Shown: piece by piece, positions 36,678 through 46,456 of the stretch
How the letters are laid out: every line of letters begins with the position of its first letter
Position numbering within the stretch: the first letter of the stretch is position 1
NCBI GenBank assembly: GCA_020634515.1
Contig: JACKBL010000003.1
Location: 1-64,000, forward strand
DNA: 64,000 nt
Direction of reading: 5' to 3'
From: Ardenticatenales bacterium
GTDB taxonomy: Bacteria > Chloroflexota > Anaerolineae > Promineifilales > Promineifilaceae
Made by a program: the position numbers and the translations under genes
Notes under the pieces: model-generated
Told to the model about the DNA's origin: nothing
The model's database searches: none
What the model saw: the letters and a program-made list of their open reading frames with translations, nothing else

Positions 36678-38408
36678 TCAGGCCAGTTCTGTTTCCAGTG
36701 AAGCGATGGTTGTCTCAATCAGGTCCACCAGATCGCCCAGCATGGCGGCGTCAAAGCGGAATTCCGCGCCGGCGGCGGCGAAAAGCTCCGGCAGCGTTTT
36801 CGTGTCGCCCAAAGCGAGGGCGTGCCGGTAGGCGGCAATGGCTTCGTATGGGTCGGTGAGGCTGTTGCGCCAGACTTGCAGCGCGCCTACCTGCGCCAAG
36901 CCATATTCGATGTAGTAGAAGGGGATGCCAAAGATGTGCAACTTGCGATGCCAGCCGGTAACACGCACATCTTCGTAACCGGTCCAATCAACGCCGGGCA
37001 GGAAGCGGTCCCACAATTCGCCCCATTTGCGGTCGCAATTGCCGGCATCCATCGCCTCATCCGCGTGCGTATAAACCCAGTGTTGGAACGCATCCACCAC
37101 CGCCATATACGGCCAAAACAGCAGCAGTTTCTCCAGGTGCTCGATCCGCGCCCGCGCCGCTTCCGTCGCCGAATAAAACCCGCCCTTTTCCTCGGCCAGA
37201 TAAGGCGCGGCCAGCAGTTCCATGGACATCGAAGCCACCTCGCAAAACTCCATCGGCGGATTCTCCTGCCAGACCAACGGCAAGTCAGCCGTTTCAAAGA
37301 CATGAAACGCATGTCCCGCCTCGTGCAGCAGCGTCTGCACGTCGTCGTGCATGCCCACGCCGTTCATGAAGATAAACGGACGCCGGCGCAGCGGCAGGGA
37401 ACTGCAATACCCCCCCAACGCTTTGCCCGCGCGCGTCTGCAAATCCAGCAGTTCCTCATCCGCCATGGTCATGAAATACAGGTTGAGCGCGGGATCCAAC
37501 TGTCCAAAGATGGTCATGGCCGTCTCTACCAGTTCTTCCTGCGTTTCGTAGGGGTGCAGCGGCGGGGCGTCCGCCGTGTCCATGATGATGCCTTGTTCGG
37601 GCACGTTATCCCACGGCAGCAGCCGGTCGTAGCCTGCCTGGCGACGTTTGCGCGCCAACAGGCGCTGCGCGGCGGGTACGACAACTTCGGCAATGGCGTC
37701 GTGGAAGATGAGGCAGTCTTCAGGAGTGTAGTCAAAGCGACCATGGGATCGGAAGGCATAAGCGCGGAAATCGGACATGCCGGCATTTTCCGCCACCTGC
37801 CGCCGCAGCGCCAACATATCCGCGTAAATCTCATTCAACCGCCCGCGCTCGGCCAACCACGCCCCCATATTCGCCTTCCACGCCCGCTCCCGCACCGCCC
37901 GATCCGGACTTTGCAAGAATGGTCGCAATTGATTCAGATTCTTCTCCTCCCCATCCCAATCAACCTTCATCCCCCCCGTCAACTTGTCATACTCATTACT
38001 CAACTCTTCCAGTTTAGTCAACAGCGGCACATTCTCATCACGAAACAGATCCGCTTCGTTTCGCATACTGCGTAGCACCAACTGCATGTCCTCATCAGGC
38101 ACATCCAGGGCCAGCAGACGCTCCTTCAACGCCTGCTGCGCCACCTCCGCCTTCGGTATCACATTCTGAATCAGCGTCAAAAACGCGGCTTCCTTTTCCT
38201 TATCCGTCGTATCCAACGACTTCGCAATGTAAATCAACGACGCCCCTTCCCACAACACGCGGCTCAACTGCGACCAGTCTTCCAGCCATTTGCGCGTTGT
38301 CTCCGGGGAGAGGGGCCGATTTTGCAGCTCCTCGAAATACGGGCCAAATGTCTCCCATTTGGTAACATCCAGCCCCTCAACTGACGTGGGTAGTGCGGTG
38401 GGAATCAC
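36678..38408 (-). CDS. M3-family oligoendopeptidase (PepF-like)
   Basis: Protein of 576 aa, starting at GTG 38408 with AAGGA upstream. It carries the zinc motif HEAGH (about residues 363-367) within DVQTLLHEAGHAFHVFE, the downstream Glu region MEFCEVASMSMELLA, and the C-terminal active-site pattern FGIPFYYIEYGLAQVGALQVW typical of M3B oligoendopeptidases. It lacks a signal peptide and is probably a cytosolic enzyme that degrades short peptides. It is transcribed alone on the minus strand. The family assignment is firm; the exact peptide range cannot be read. Confidence 0.9.
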   Translation of the reverse strand: MIPTALPTSVEGLDVTKWETFGPYFEELQNRPLSPETTRKWLEDWSQLSRVLWEGASLIYIAKSLDTTDKEKEAAFLTLIQNVIPKAEVAQQALKERLLALDVPDEDMQLVLRSMRNEADLFRDENVPLLTKLEELSNEYDKLTGGMKVDWDGEEKNLNQLRPFLQSPDRAVRERAWKANMGAWLAERGRLNEIYADMLALRRQVAENAGMSDFRAYAFRSHGRFDYTPEDCLIFHDAIAEVVVPAAQRLLARKRRQAGYDRLLPWDNVPEQGIIMDTADAPPLHPYETQEELVETAMTIFGQLDPALNLYFMTMADEELLDLQTRAGKALGGYCSSLPLRRRPFIFMNGVGMHDDVQTLLHEAGHAFHVFETADLPLVWQENPPMEFCEVASMSMELLAAPYLAEEKGGFYSATEAARARIEHLEKLLLFWPYMAVVDAFQHWVYTHADEAMDAGNCDRKWGELWDRFLPGVDWTGYEDVRVTGWHRKLHIFGIPFYYIEYGLAQVGALQVWRNSLTDPYEAIAAYRHALALGDTKTLPELFAAAGAEFRFDAAMLGDLVDLIETTIASLETELA

Positions 38409-38857
38409 AAGCTAGTTCCTTTGCCAACCAGAGCCGGAATGCAACACCGCATCCCGATCATCTGCGTGGCACTAATAGGCATCACACGACAGCGGCTCCC
38501 GCGTGAGGCGCGGGGGACAACTTTTGTGACACCGGAATGAGAGGAAGAAGTAACATAGCGGTTCAGGCACGACGCCTATTCCCGGTTGATAAGGACGTTG
38601 CACCTCTAACGGCTGCCTGGTTATACAAGTTCATACAGCGTCCAAGCGCACGCAACTCGGCTCCAAAGATGTCCCCATTTTAAGGCGAACAAGAAACGTG
38701 AGCAAATGAACAACGCCTATCACCTTGTCCTGCTTACCATCCATGATAGAATCTGCTCTGCCAGTCAAGACCTCTCCCATCCCACCTTCCTGGAAGCTGT
38801 GAGCTTCCAGAAAGGTCCCGCCATCCTCCTGGAGGCTGCGATCTTCCAGGAAGATAC
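38409..38857. other. Gene-free stretch with variant TTCC/GGAA hairpins
   Basis: At 38786-38853 there are two related inverted repeats: CTGGAAGCT-gtg-AGCTTCCAG (38790-38810) and a second one ending in CTTCCAGGAAG. They are variants of the repeats at 33734 and 47116. The last AGGAAG (38848-38853) doubles as the ribosome site for the subtilase gene. The rest has no clear gene. Confidence 0.55.
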
Positions 38858-41800
38858 ATGGAGTGCCCCATGGAAACCAGCCCTCTTTCGCATCCCGTCA
38901 GTCGCCGGGGACGACGCCTCGCCGCCGTCACGGCCCTCGTCCTTTTCCTCGCTCTGTTTACCACCCTGGTCGGACTCGCCGAATCCCCCTTTCCCCACGC
39001 CCCCGCCGGTCAAGACCCCAACGACTACGCCAACTACCTCTTCTTACAGCCCGACGACCCACTACCCACCGACTTCAACAGTTGGAAACTCACCAGCGCC
39101 CAAAGCCAGGACCCCGACGTTTACCAGGTTCCCTGGGAGCTAAATGGCGTGATGGGAGCCAGCGTTGATCTGGCCTGGCAAATATCCACGGGCCGGCCGG
39201 ACGTGGTTATCGCCGTTCTGGACTCCGGCATTGAATGGCAGTTCCCGCAAAACGATCTCGTCAACAAAATCCACCTGAACCGCGCCGAACTGCCACTGCC
39301 CCTGGGCTGCACCGAATACGACTGCACCAACGATGGCGTCTTCGACATTCGAGACTATCTCAACGACCCCCGCGTCAGCGACGCCAACGGTAATGGACAA
39401 ATCGATCCCGAAGACCTCATCTTCATCTGGTCCGATGGAACCGACGCGGACGGCAACGGTTACGTGGACGACATCGCCGGCTGGGACTTTTTCCAGGGAG
39501 ACAATGATCCCCTGGATGAAGTGACTTATGGACACGGCACGGGCGAAGCAGAGGACTCCACCGCCGAAGCCAACAACGGCGGCGGCGTGGGCGTCTGTCC
39601 CAGTTGTATGTTCATTCCCCTACGCATTGGCGACAGTTTCATCGTGGACGTCAACCATTGGGCGGAAGCCGTCGTCTACGCCGTGGACAACAACGTGAGC
39701 GTGGTTCAGGAAGCGGCCGGTTCCCTCAACCACACCCGCTTTGCCCAGGAAGCCGTTGACTACGCCTACAAACGGGGCGTGCCCATCATCGCCTCCGCCG
39801 CCGACGAAGCCTCGGAACACCACAACTACCCCTCCAACCTGGAACGCACCATCGTCGTCAACTCCGTCACCAAATATACCGAAGAGGGCGCGCTCGTTAT
39901 GTCGCCCCATTCCTACCTCTATCTCAACGGCTGCACAAACTATGGGGCGCACATCGCCGTGGCCGTGCCCTCCAGCAGTTGCTCCTCGGAAGCGACCGGT
40001 TTAGGGTCTGGCATGGCCGGGCTGGTCGTCTCCGCGGCGAAAAACGCGCACGATCGGGGGCAGCTCGCGCCTTATCCCGGCGGCTCCGGCTTCATCCTCT
40101 CCGCCAACGAGATCAAGCAGATCATGACGATGACGGCGGACGACATCAACATGACGGGCCACTACACCGTCACCGGCATTCTCGTACCCACGCAGCGGTA
40201 TCTCTCGCATGGCGGCTGGGACATGTACTTTGGCTATGGGCGCGTCAATGCAAACAGCATGTTGACGACTGTCGCCAACGGCCAGATTCCGCCGGAAGCG
40301 GACATCACCGATCCCCGTTGGTTCCAGATCATCGATCCCGCTCAGCAAACGCTGGACATCACGGGGCGAGTGGCCGCCGTGCGGGCGGGCGCTTACCGCT
40401 ACACGGTGGAGGTTGCACCGGGCGTGCAGCCCGTGGGACCACGCTTCCAGACCATTTATGCGTCACCCCTGCTGTTTGCGCCGCTGGAAGGGACGCTGGC
40501 GACGGTGGATCTGGCGCAATTGGCCGCACGTATGCCCTATGGTGTCGATGGTCCCCTGGCGAATCCGGCAACGGGGCGAGGAGCCATTGATCGCTTTAGC
40601 TTTACGGTGCGTGTGCGCGTTTTTGATAACCTGGGGCGCATGGGCGAGGATCGCAAGAGCCTTTTCTTGTACCATGACGCGGACCTGGCAGCAGGCGCGC
40701 CGCTGTTCCTGGATGGCAGTGGCGAAGGTTCTCCCGTTTTCGCTGATCTGAACGGGGACGGGCAGCAAGAATTGATCATGCCCACCAGCAACGGCTTGAT
40801 CCACGCCTTCCGCCCGGATGGGTCGGAACTCCCTGGCTGGCCCGTTCACACGGACCCGCAGCCGCTGCATCTGGATGCGCCCGCGTACAACAGTGGCGAA
40901 ATCACGCTGCCCATCTACACGCCCATGCTGCTGGGTTCCCCGGCCATTGGCGTGCTGGCTCCGGGCGAGTCGCTTTCCGTGGTGGTCGCGGACCTGGAGG
41001 GCAAGGTGTATGCCTGGAGCGCGGCAGGAGAAGCGCGAGCGGGCTTCCCCGTGCAGACAAACCGTGCTTTTGCGGCCCCGTCGGCGCGGAACAAAGATAA
41101 CCGTCTGGATTGGGCGATCAGCGGCGCGCCCGCGCTGGGTGATCTGGATCAGGATGGACGGCTGGAAATCGTCGCCGGCGCGTTCGACCGGCATGTGTAC
41201 GTGTGGAATGACGATGGCTCGCTGCTGCCCGGCTGGCCGGTTTTGGTGGCCGACCCCACCAAGGTGCAGTCCGTGGAGCCAGGGACGCACAAGATCACCT
41301 ATAACCCGGATGCCAACGCCCTCTCCGGGACGCCCTTCCTGGTCAGTCCGGCTCTGGGAGATGTCAATGGAGATGGCTGGCTGGAGGTCGTCATTGGGCG
41401 CGATGAGGAGTACGTGGAGCCGCCGAACAACACGATTGCGCCGCTGCTGTTAACGCTGCTGACGCAGCTTTTGGACCAGTCGCTGGCGAACGGGCGCATT
41501 TATGCCCTGTGGCATGACGGCACGCTACATGATGGCAATCCGAACGATGACGATGGGCTGGACCCGGATGCGTTCCTGCCGGGCTGGCCGGTGAAAGTGG
41601 GCTTCTTGGCTCCTGAACTGTTGCCTACGGTCGGGGAAGGGCCAAACGGCTCGGTGGCGCTGGCCGACCTGGATGGGGACGGCGCGGTGGAGGTGGCCGC
41701 GTTTATGGCGGCCGGTCCGGCCATTATCTTTGATGGCAGCGGGCAAGGATATTGGGGGCAAGACATTTTTGGCAATGATAAAGGTGTGCGCGGCGAGCGA

Positions 41801-42373
41801 GACTATTTCGGCGCGAACACCAACACGCAGGAAATGCTGGCAATGCCCGGTCTGGGCAGCGGTATTTTCGCGGACCTGGGCAATGGGCTGCGGTTCGCGG
41901 GGCCGGCGATTGGTCTGGGCCGTATTTTCGAGAATGCGTTTGCCGCCGACCAGTTGACGAGTGACAATCTGCTGGGTGTGTGGAACTTGCAGACGCGGAG
42001 TTTCGTTTCCGGTTTCCCGCGCCACATGAATGATATGCAGTTCTTTACGACGCCGGCGGCGGTGGACTTGAATGGAGATGGAACGGCGGAGTTGATTGCG
42101 GGATCAGCGGGGTATGATCTGCACGCTTTCCACGAGGATGGCGCGGAGCTGCCCGGTTGGCCGAAGTTGACGGGTGGCTGGGTGACGGGGACGCCGGCGG
42201 CAGGGGATTGGGATGGGGATGGTCAGGTTGATCTGGCGATTGCCACACGCGAGGGGTGGCTGTTTGTGTGGCATGGTAGCGGCGCGGCTTGTTCGGCGAT
42301 GGAATGGCCGAAGTATAACCATGGGCTGCACAATGATTCGAATTATGAAATGCCGGCAGGTATCTGTCCCTAA
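38858..42373 (+). CDS. Secreted subtilase (S8) with C-terminal FG-GAP/VCBS repeats
   Basis: Protein of 1171 aa with a signal peptide/helix at about residues 20-40. The S8 domain follows: VLDSGIEW (catalytic Asp near 122), a Ca-binding-like stretch DANGNGQIDPEDL, and YGHGTGEAEDS (catalytic His near 225). The Ser region reads CSSEATGLGSGMAGLV (about 374-389), which aligns position by position with the usual GTSMAAPHVAGAAALV. The Ser is kept but flanking residues differ. From about 610 onward several FG-GAP/VCBS repeats occur (DLNGDGQQELI, DLDQDGRLEIV, DVNGDGWLEVV, DWDGDGQVDLA). Probably an exported protease with a propeller. It ends AGICP. Confidence 0.85.
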   Translation: MECPMETSPLSHPVSRRGRRLAAVTALVLFLALFTTLVGLAESPFPHAPAGQDPNDYANYLFLQPDDPLPTDFNSWKLTSAQSQDPDVYQVPWELNGVMGASVDLAWQISTGRPDVVIAVLDSGIEWQFPQNDLVNKIHLNRAELPLPLGCTEYDCTNDGVFDIRDYLNDPRVSDANGNGQIDPEDLIFIWSDGTDADGNGYVDDIAGWDFFQGDNDPLDEVTYGHGTGEAEDSTAEANNGGGVGVCPSCMFIPLRIGDSFIVDVNHWAEAVVYAVDNNVSVVQEAAGSLNHTRFAQEAVDYAYKRGVPIIASAADEASEHHNYPSNLERTIVVNSVTKYTEEGALVMSPHSYLYLNGCTNYGAHIAVAVPSSSCSSEATGLGSGMAGLVVSAAKNAHDRGQLAPYPGGSGFILSANEIKQIMTMTADDINMTGHYTVTGILVPTQRYLSHGGWDMYFGYGRVNANSMLTTVANGQIPPEADITDPRWFQIIDPAQQTLDITGRVAAVRAGAYRYTVEVAPGVQPVGPRFQTIYASPLLFAPLEGTLATVDLAQLAARMPYGVDGPLANPATGRGAIDRFSFTVRVRVFDNLGRMGEDRKSLFLYHDADLAAGAPLFLDGSGEGSPVFADLNGDGQQELIMPTSNGLIHAFRPDGSELPGWPVHTDPQPLHLDAPAYNSGEITLPIYTPMLLGSPAIGVLAPGESLSVVVADLEGKVYAWSAAGEARAGFPVQTNRAFAAPSARNKDNRLDWAISGAPALGDLDQDGRLEIVAGAFDRHVYVWNDDGSLLPGWPVLVADPTKVQSVEPGTHKITYNPDANALSGTPFLVSPALGDVNGDGWLEVVIGRDEEYVEPPNNTIAPLLLTLLTQLLDQSLANGRIYALWHDGTLHDGNPNDDDGLDPDAFLPGWPVKVGFLAPELLPTVGEGPNGSVALADLDGDGAVEVAAFMAAGPAIIFDGSGQGYWGQDIFGNDKGVRGERDYFGANTNTQEMLAMPGLGSGIFADLGNGLRFAGPAIGLGRIFENAFAADQLTSDNLLGVWNLQTRSFVSGFPRHMNDMQFFTTPAAVDLNGDGTAELIAGSAGYDLHAFHEDGAELPGWPKLTGGWVTGTPAAGDWDGDGQVDLAIATREGWLFVWHGSGAACSAMEWPKYNHGLHNDSNYEMPAGICP

Positions 42374-42418
42374 ACGTAACGGCTAACCCTCTTGTGGTCT
42401 GAGGGTGTAGAAACACAG

Positions 42419-42451
42419 AAAAGCGGCTAAGGGTGTCCTTAGCCGCTTTTT
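42419..42451 (+). terminator. Rho-independent terminator after the subtilase
   Basis: The stem AAGCGGCTAAGG/CCTTAGCCGCTT (12 bp) with a 4-base loop runs into T residues. It is preceded by A residues, so it can also act on the minus strand, downstream of the tRNA genes. Confidence 0.9.
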
Positions 42452-42484
42452 GTTTGCCGTATGTTACAAACGATGTTTTATCAA

Positions 42485-42555
<71 letters not shown>

Positions 42556-42596
42556 AAAAAGAAACGGCAGGCCCTTTTTGGTGCCTGCCGCTCTGA

Positions 42597-42671
<75 letters not shown>

Positions 42672-42685
42672 GCTCTTTCGCACAG

Positions 42686-42758
42686 TGCCAGGACCCAGAC
42701 TTGAACTGGGGACACCTGCATTTTCAGTGCAGTGCTCTACCAACTGAGCTATCCCGGC
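42686..42758 (-). tRNA. tRNA-Phe (GAA)
   Basis: The acceptor stem pairs GCCGGGA with TCCTGGC (one G-U pair); the D-arm reads TAGCTCAGTTGGTAGAGC; the anticodon is GAA within CTGAAAA; the T-arm reads CAGTTCAAGTCTG. The discriminator is A and CCA is not encoded. It is the first of three tRNAs on this strand (Phe-Gly-Cys). Confidence 0.93.
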
Positions 42759-42876
42759 TTTCAATCAAGCATCGTCAAAGGTAGGGGGATTCTATCTAAA
42801 CGAGTACAAACTGTCAAGTCCCGATAACGCTTGAACGCTTGCAGTTCCATTGAAGGGGCAGTTTGGGCGGGCTGGA

Positions 42877-44175
42877 TCAGTCTCCGTTGTGCCGGCATAT
42901 CCGCGCCCCCAACGCCAGCAATTTATCCTCAATCCGCTCATACCCGCGATCAATCTGCTGGATATTGTGAATCACCGTCGTCCCCTCCGCGCACAGCGCC
43001 GCCAGCACCATCGCCATCCCCGCGCGAATATCCGGGCTGGTCACGCCCGCCGGGTTCGCATACAAATGGGAGCGCCCCTGCACCAACACCCGATGCGGAT
43101 CACACAGCACAATCCGCGCCCCCATGAACACCAGTTTATCCACAAAGAAAAAACGGCTCTCATACATCCAATCGTGCAGCAGCACCGATCCTTGTGACTG
43201 CGTGGCAATCACCACGGCAATGCTCATCAGATCCGGCGGGAAGCCCGGCCAGGGCATCGGCTTAATCTCCGGCACGCGCCCCCCCAGCGCCGACTCCACC
43301 GTCATCCGCTGGCCCGCCCGCACCACAATGTCCTCTTCATCCTCCTCCCACTCCACCCCCAGACGCGCAAATACGAGCCGCACCATGCGCAGATTCCCTG
43401 GCCCGGCGTGGCGGATGCGCACCTCCCCCCCCGTCACCGCCGCCGCGCCGATGAAGCTTCCCACCTCCATGAAGTCCGGTCCAATCGTATACTCCCCCCC
43501 GTGCAACCGCTCCACGCCTTGCACGCGCAGTTGATTTGTCCCGATCCCCTCGATCCGCGCCCCCAGGCCAACGAGAAAGCGGCACAAATCCTGTACATGC
43601 GGCTCCGAGGCCGCATTGTCGATCACCGTCATCCCTTTTGCCAGCACCGCCGCCATCAGCGTGTTCTCCGTGGCCGTTACGCTGGCCTGCTCTTGCAACA
43701 AGTAGCCCGCGCCATGCAACCCGTCGGCATTCAGCACAAAAACGCCACCCGAACGCAGGTCCAGGGTGACGCCCAACGCCTGCAAGCCCTGCATATGCGT
43801 GTCCAGTGGTCGCCCGCCAATCACGTCCCCGCCGGGCAGCGGCAGCGAAACCGTGCCCAGCCGCGCCAGCATCGGCCCGGAAAAGACGAAGGAAGCGCGC
43901 GATTGACTGGCCAATGTCCGCGAGATTTCCGTTTTACGCACGTTGGCCGCGTGAATGCGCCAGCTATTCGCGCCCAGGCGGGCAACGTCCGCGCCGAGGT
44001 CGGCGAGGATGTCCAGCGCCACTTGTACGTCGGCGATGTCGGGAATGTTATGGAGTGTAACCGGCTCGTCTGTGAGGAGACATGCCGGCAGCAGCTTGAT
44101 AGCCGCGTTTTTGTTGCCACTGGCGGTAATAGTCCCCTGTAGCGGCTGACCGCCTTCAATAACAAACTTGCTCAT
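42877..44175 (-). CDS. murA: UDP-N-acetylglucosamine 1-carboxyvinyltransferase (MurA) with Asp117
   Basis: Protein of 432 aa (start MSKFVIEGG). MurA transfers enolpyruvate from PEP to UDP-GlcNAc, the first committed step of peptidoglycan synthesis. Family signs are GTITASGNKNAAIKLL with the conserved SGNKNA at the start, and PMPWPGFPPDLMS near residue 300. The active-site loop, usually LPGGC-x-IGARP, reads LPGGDVIGGRP, so the fosfomycin-reactive Cys is Asp117. Asp at this position is known in Mycobacterium and Chlamydia MurA and makes them insensitive to fosfomycin. The open frame extends upstream to 44256, but MSKF is the normal family start. Confidence 0.93.
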   Translation of the reverse strand: MSKFVIEGGQPLQGTITASGNKNAAIKLLPACLLTDEPVTLHNIPDIADVQVALDILADLGADVARLGANSWRIHAANVRKTEISRTLASQSRASFVFSGPMLARLGTVSLPLPGGDVIGGRPLDTHMQGLQALGVTLDLRSGGVFVLNADGLHGAGYLLQEQASVTATENTLMAAVLAKGMTVIDNAASEPHVQDLCRFLVGLGARIEGIGTNQLRVQGVERLHGGEYTIGPDFMEVGSFIGAAAVTGGEVRIRHAGPGNLRMVRLVFARLGVEWEEDEEDIVVRAGQRMTVESALGGRVPEIKPMPWPGFPPDLMSIAVVIATQSQGSVLLHDWMYESRFFFVDKLVFMGARIVLCDPHRVLVQGRSHLYANPAGVTSPDIRAGMAMVLAALCAEGTTVIHNIQQIDRGYERIEDKLLALGARICRHNGD

Positions 44176-44443
44176 GTCGTTTTCTCCAATCGTGATCGGC
44201 GGGGCATGGGAAGTACGCGGGAAAAAGCAACCCATTGCGCATTTCCCGTTTCCCATTACCCGTTGATGGTTGTCTCCCAGATTTTATTGGCGCGCACAAG
44301 GGCGGGCAAACAACGCTTTGCCTACGATGTGGGCGCGGGCGTGAATTTCGGCTACAGTTGCACGAACAGAACAATCCCTGATTATTTCCTGGGAGACTTC
44401 ACCGGCTGCCGCCGACCACCATAAATGAAAATGGTGTGCCGTC

Positions 44444-44491
44444 GTAGCCCGGTTTTCCAAATCGGGCGGGCGATTTGGAAAATCGCCCTAC
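44444..44491. repeat. Palindromic repeat GTAG-CCC-ggTTTTCCAAATCG and its mirror
   Basis: The core arms TTTTCCAAATCG (44453-44464) and CGATTTGGAAAA (44471-44482) are perfect, with GTAGCCC and GGGC/GCCCTAC flanks. It sits directly upstream of the hydrolase gene at 44512. A shorter relative (GTAGGGCGCGTTTGC...) is at 58381. Confidence 0.7.
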
Positions 44492-44511
44492 ATTTTCGAG
44501 GGAGAAAATAA

Positions 44512-45291
44512 ATGCCCACTATCAAGCTCGATGACCAACAACTGTTTTATGCCCTGCATCGACCAACCGAACGTGCGGTGGATGCGCCAAACCTTGTTCT
44601 CATTCACGGCGCGGGCGGCACGCACCTGGACTGGCCCGCGGCGCTGCGCCGCCTGCCCGGAGCCGTCGTCTACGCGCTGGACTTGCCCGGTCATGGTCGC
44701 TCCACGCCACCCGGCTGCGAGAGCGTCGCCGATTACGCCGCCGTAGTAGCCCGCTTTATGGCGCGGCAGCCGTTATCGCGGGTGGTCCTCATGGGGCACT
44801 CCATGGGCGGGGCCATCGCCATGACGCTGGCGCTGCAAAACGCGCCCGGGGTGGTGGGGTTGGTGCTGGCGGGCACGGGGGCGCGCCTGCGCGTGGCTCC
44901 CGCCATTCTGGACCGCATCATGACCGATTACGAGGGGGTGGCCGACCTGTTGGCGGATGCGTTCTGGTCGGCGGATACGCCCGCCGCCATCCGCGAGCAA
45001 AGCAAGGAGCGGCTGCTGGCCACGGACGCGGCTATCACGCTGGGGGATTTCCGCGCTTGCGATAGCTTCGACGTGCGCGGGCAGTTAGGGCAAATTCGCC
45101 AACCAACGCTGGTCATCGGCGGCGACACTGATCCGCTGACGCCGCTGAAATACAGCCAATACCTGGCGCAGGAAATCCCGCAAGCGCGCCTGGTGACGCT
45201 GGCGGGCACGGGACATATGCTGCTGTTGGCGCGCCCGGATGAGGCGGCGACGGCGGTGAGGGCGTTTCTGGAGGAACTGGGGAATGATTAG
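44512..45291 (+). CDS. Alpha/beta-hydrolase
   Basis: Protein of 259 aa with GGGAG just upstream of the ATG. It has HGAGG (oxyanion hole, 32-36), DLPGHGRS, the nucleophile elbow GHSMGG with Ser97, GGDTDPLTP with Asp207 and GTGHMLLL with His235, a complete catalytic triad. It lacks a signal peptide and is probably cytosolic. The fold is shared by esterases, C-C hydrolases and haloperoxidase-like enzymes, so the substrate cannot be deduced. It is divergent from murA and appears monocistronic. Confidence 0.85.
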   Translation: MPTIKLDDQQLFYALHRPTERAVDAPNLVLIHGAGGTHLDWPAALRRLPGAVVYALDLPGHGRSTPPGCESVADYAAVVARFMARQPLSRVVLMGHSMGGAIAMTLALQNAPGVVGLVLAGTGARLRVAPAILDRIMTDYEGVADLLADAFWSADTPAAIREQSKERLLATDAAITLGDFRACDSFDVRGQLGQIRQPTLVIGGDTDPLTPLKYSQYLAQEIPQARLVTLAGTGHMLLLARPDEAATAVRAFLEELGND

Positions 45292-45361
45292 TCCCTGCTA
45301 CCCTATGTATCTGGCTCCGATCTGATAAGGCAGTGCCGGCATTCCCCGGACCCCCACCGTC

Positions 45362-45936
45362 TCACAAGCGACTACGAACAGCCTGGGTGAGTCGTAACAA
45401 AGCCTCCTGCAAAATGCCGCGCGGACAGGCTATGTTCATTCTGGCATACCCCGCTCCTTCTCTACCAAACCAATAACCGGAATTGAGCGCCAGTTGAGCT
45501 TCTTGCGCCAGGAATTCTTCTAATGCTTTGGCATCCAGGCCCAACGCCTCAAAATTGAGCCAGACCAAATACGTTCCCTCGGGTTCGATCAATTTGACTT
45601 GTGGCAGATGATCATGAAGATAGGAGCGAAGAAAGCCAATGTTTCCCTGCAAATACGCCAGCAATTCATCTAACCATCCCTCCCCCTGGCTATATGCCGT
45701 CTCAATGGCCGCCGAAGCGAATACATTCGTTTTGTTGATTTGATACCGGTGCGCGAAATCGTGAAACGGCTCCCGGTACGCTTCATTGGCAATCACAACC
45801 ATCGCGTCTACCATTCCGGCAATGTTGAATGTTTTGGCCGGGGACAGGCAACTAACTGACATTTGCGCCAGTTCGTCTGAAATGCAGGCAAAGGGCGTGT
45901 ATATTCGTTCCGGTCAGTTATTTGGTCAAAATTCAT
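45362..45936 (-). pseudogene. PatB/MalY-type aminotransferase with a large internal deletion
   Basis: The C-terminal 160 residues of a class I/II PLP-dependent C-S lyase are intact: YTPFACISDELAQ, then CLSPAKTFNIAGMV (the PLP-Lys motif), RYQINKTNVFAS and a regular end. Directly upstream, in another frame, the minus strand begins ATG at 45936 with MNFDQITDR, the usual first residues of this family. About 220 codons in between are missing and the two ends are joined out of frame near 45912. No functional enzyme can be made unless the short C-terminal frame (from 45862) is used. Confidence 0.75.
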
Positions 45937-46456
45937 GATCAATCACCTTAGGTTCGTTCGAGAATTACTTTGGATTTTCCCACAAGTAAGCACCCTTCCA
46001 GCGCATCCGTCATTTCCAAATCTATTAACGGACGCGCCCTTGGTAGTAACCGTCCGAAAACAACTTCATACGCTAGCAGGCTGCTACTGACAAGCTGTCC
46101 GCACGTTTCCGCTCAATTTTCCGCGGAAAGCCACTTTGTGAGCGGCCAGAGTTTAGATCCCTCCAAGATTGGTTCATTCTCCAAGAATGACTCTACTGAA
46201 AAAAGGCCAAAAACCGGGTTTTTACACATGAACCACTCTGGTAATTCGGCCGGACACTCGAAAAACCCGGTTTTTTCAGTGAAGTTATTTGACTCTACCG
46301 AAAAAGGTCAAGCGGCCCAAACAGTGCGCAACTCAACATAACATGACAAAATGTGTGTTTACATGACGCGCTTTCGCAGAAACCTGCCAGGTCCGGGTTA
46401 GCCGTCACGTCATTTCGAGAAATACCTATCAATTGATGGTGACTATCGCTTGCCTC
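45937..46456. other. Gene-free, repeat-rich stretch
   Basis: No real gene is seen; an open frame at 45970-46341 only translates repeats. Its main content is the palindromic cluster at 46167-46280. Confidence 0.6.
46167..46280. repeat. Compound palindromic repeat cluster
   Basis: It starts with the 14-base word GATTGGTTCATTCT also seen at 18086. Outer arms ACTGAAAAAA (46195-46204) and TTTTTTCAGT (46271-46280), and inner arms AACCGGGTTTTT (46212-46223) and AAAAACCCGGTT (46261-46272), form a large stem-loop. A third related word, 'ctctaccgaaaaagg', follows. Confidence 0.7.

Noticed and set aside
36822..38075. Plus-strand frame of 417 codons opposite the M3 peptidase
   Set aside because: Antisense to a well-conserved gene with an HEAGH motif; its composition is only the mirror of that gene.
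45970..46341. Plus-strand frame of 123 codons
   Set aside because: It translates the palindromic repeat cluster and has no ribosome site or family resemblance.
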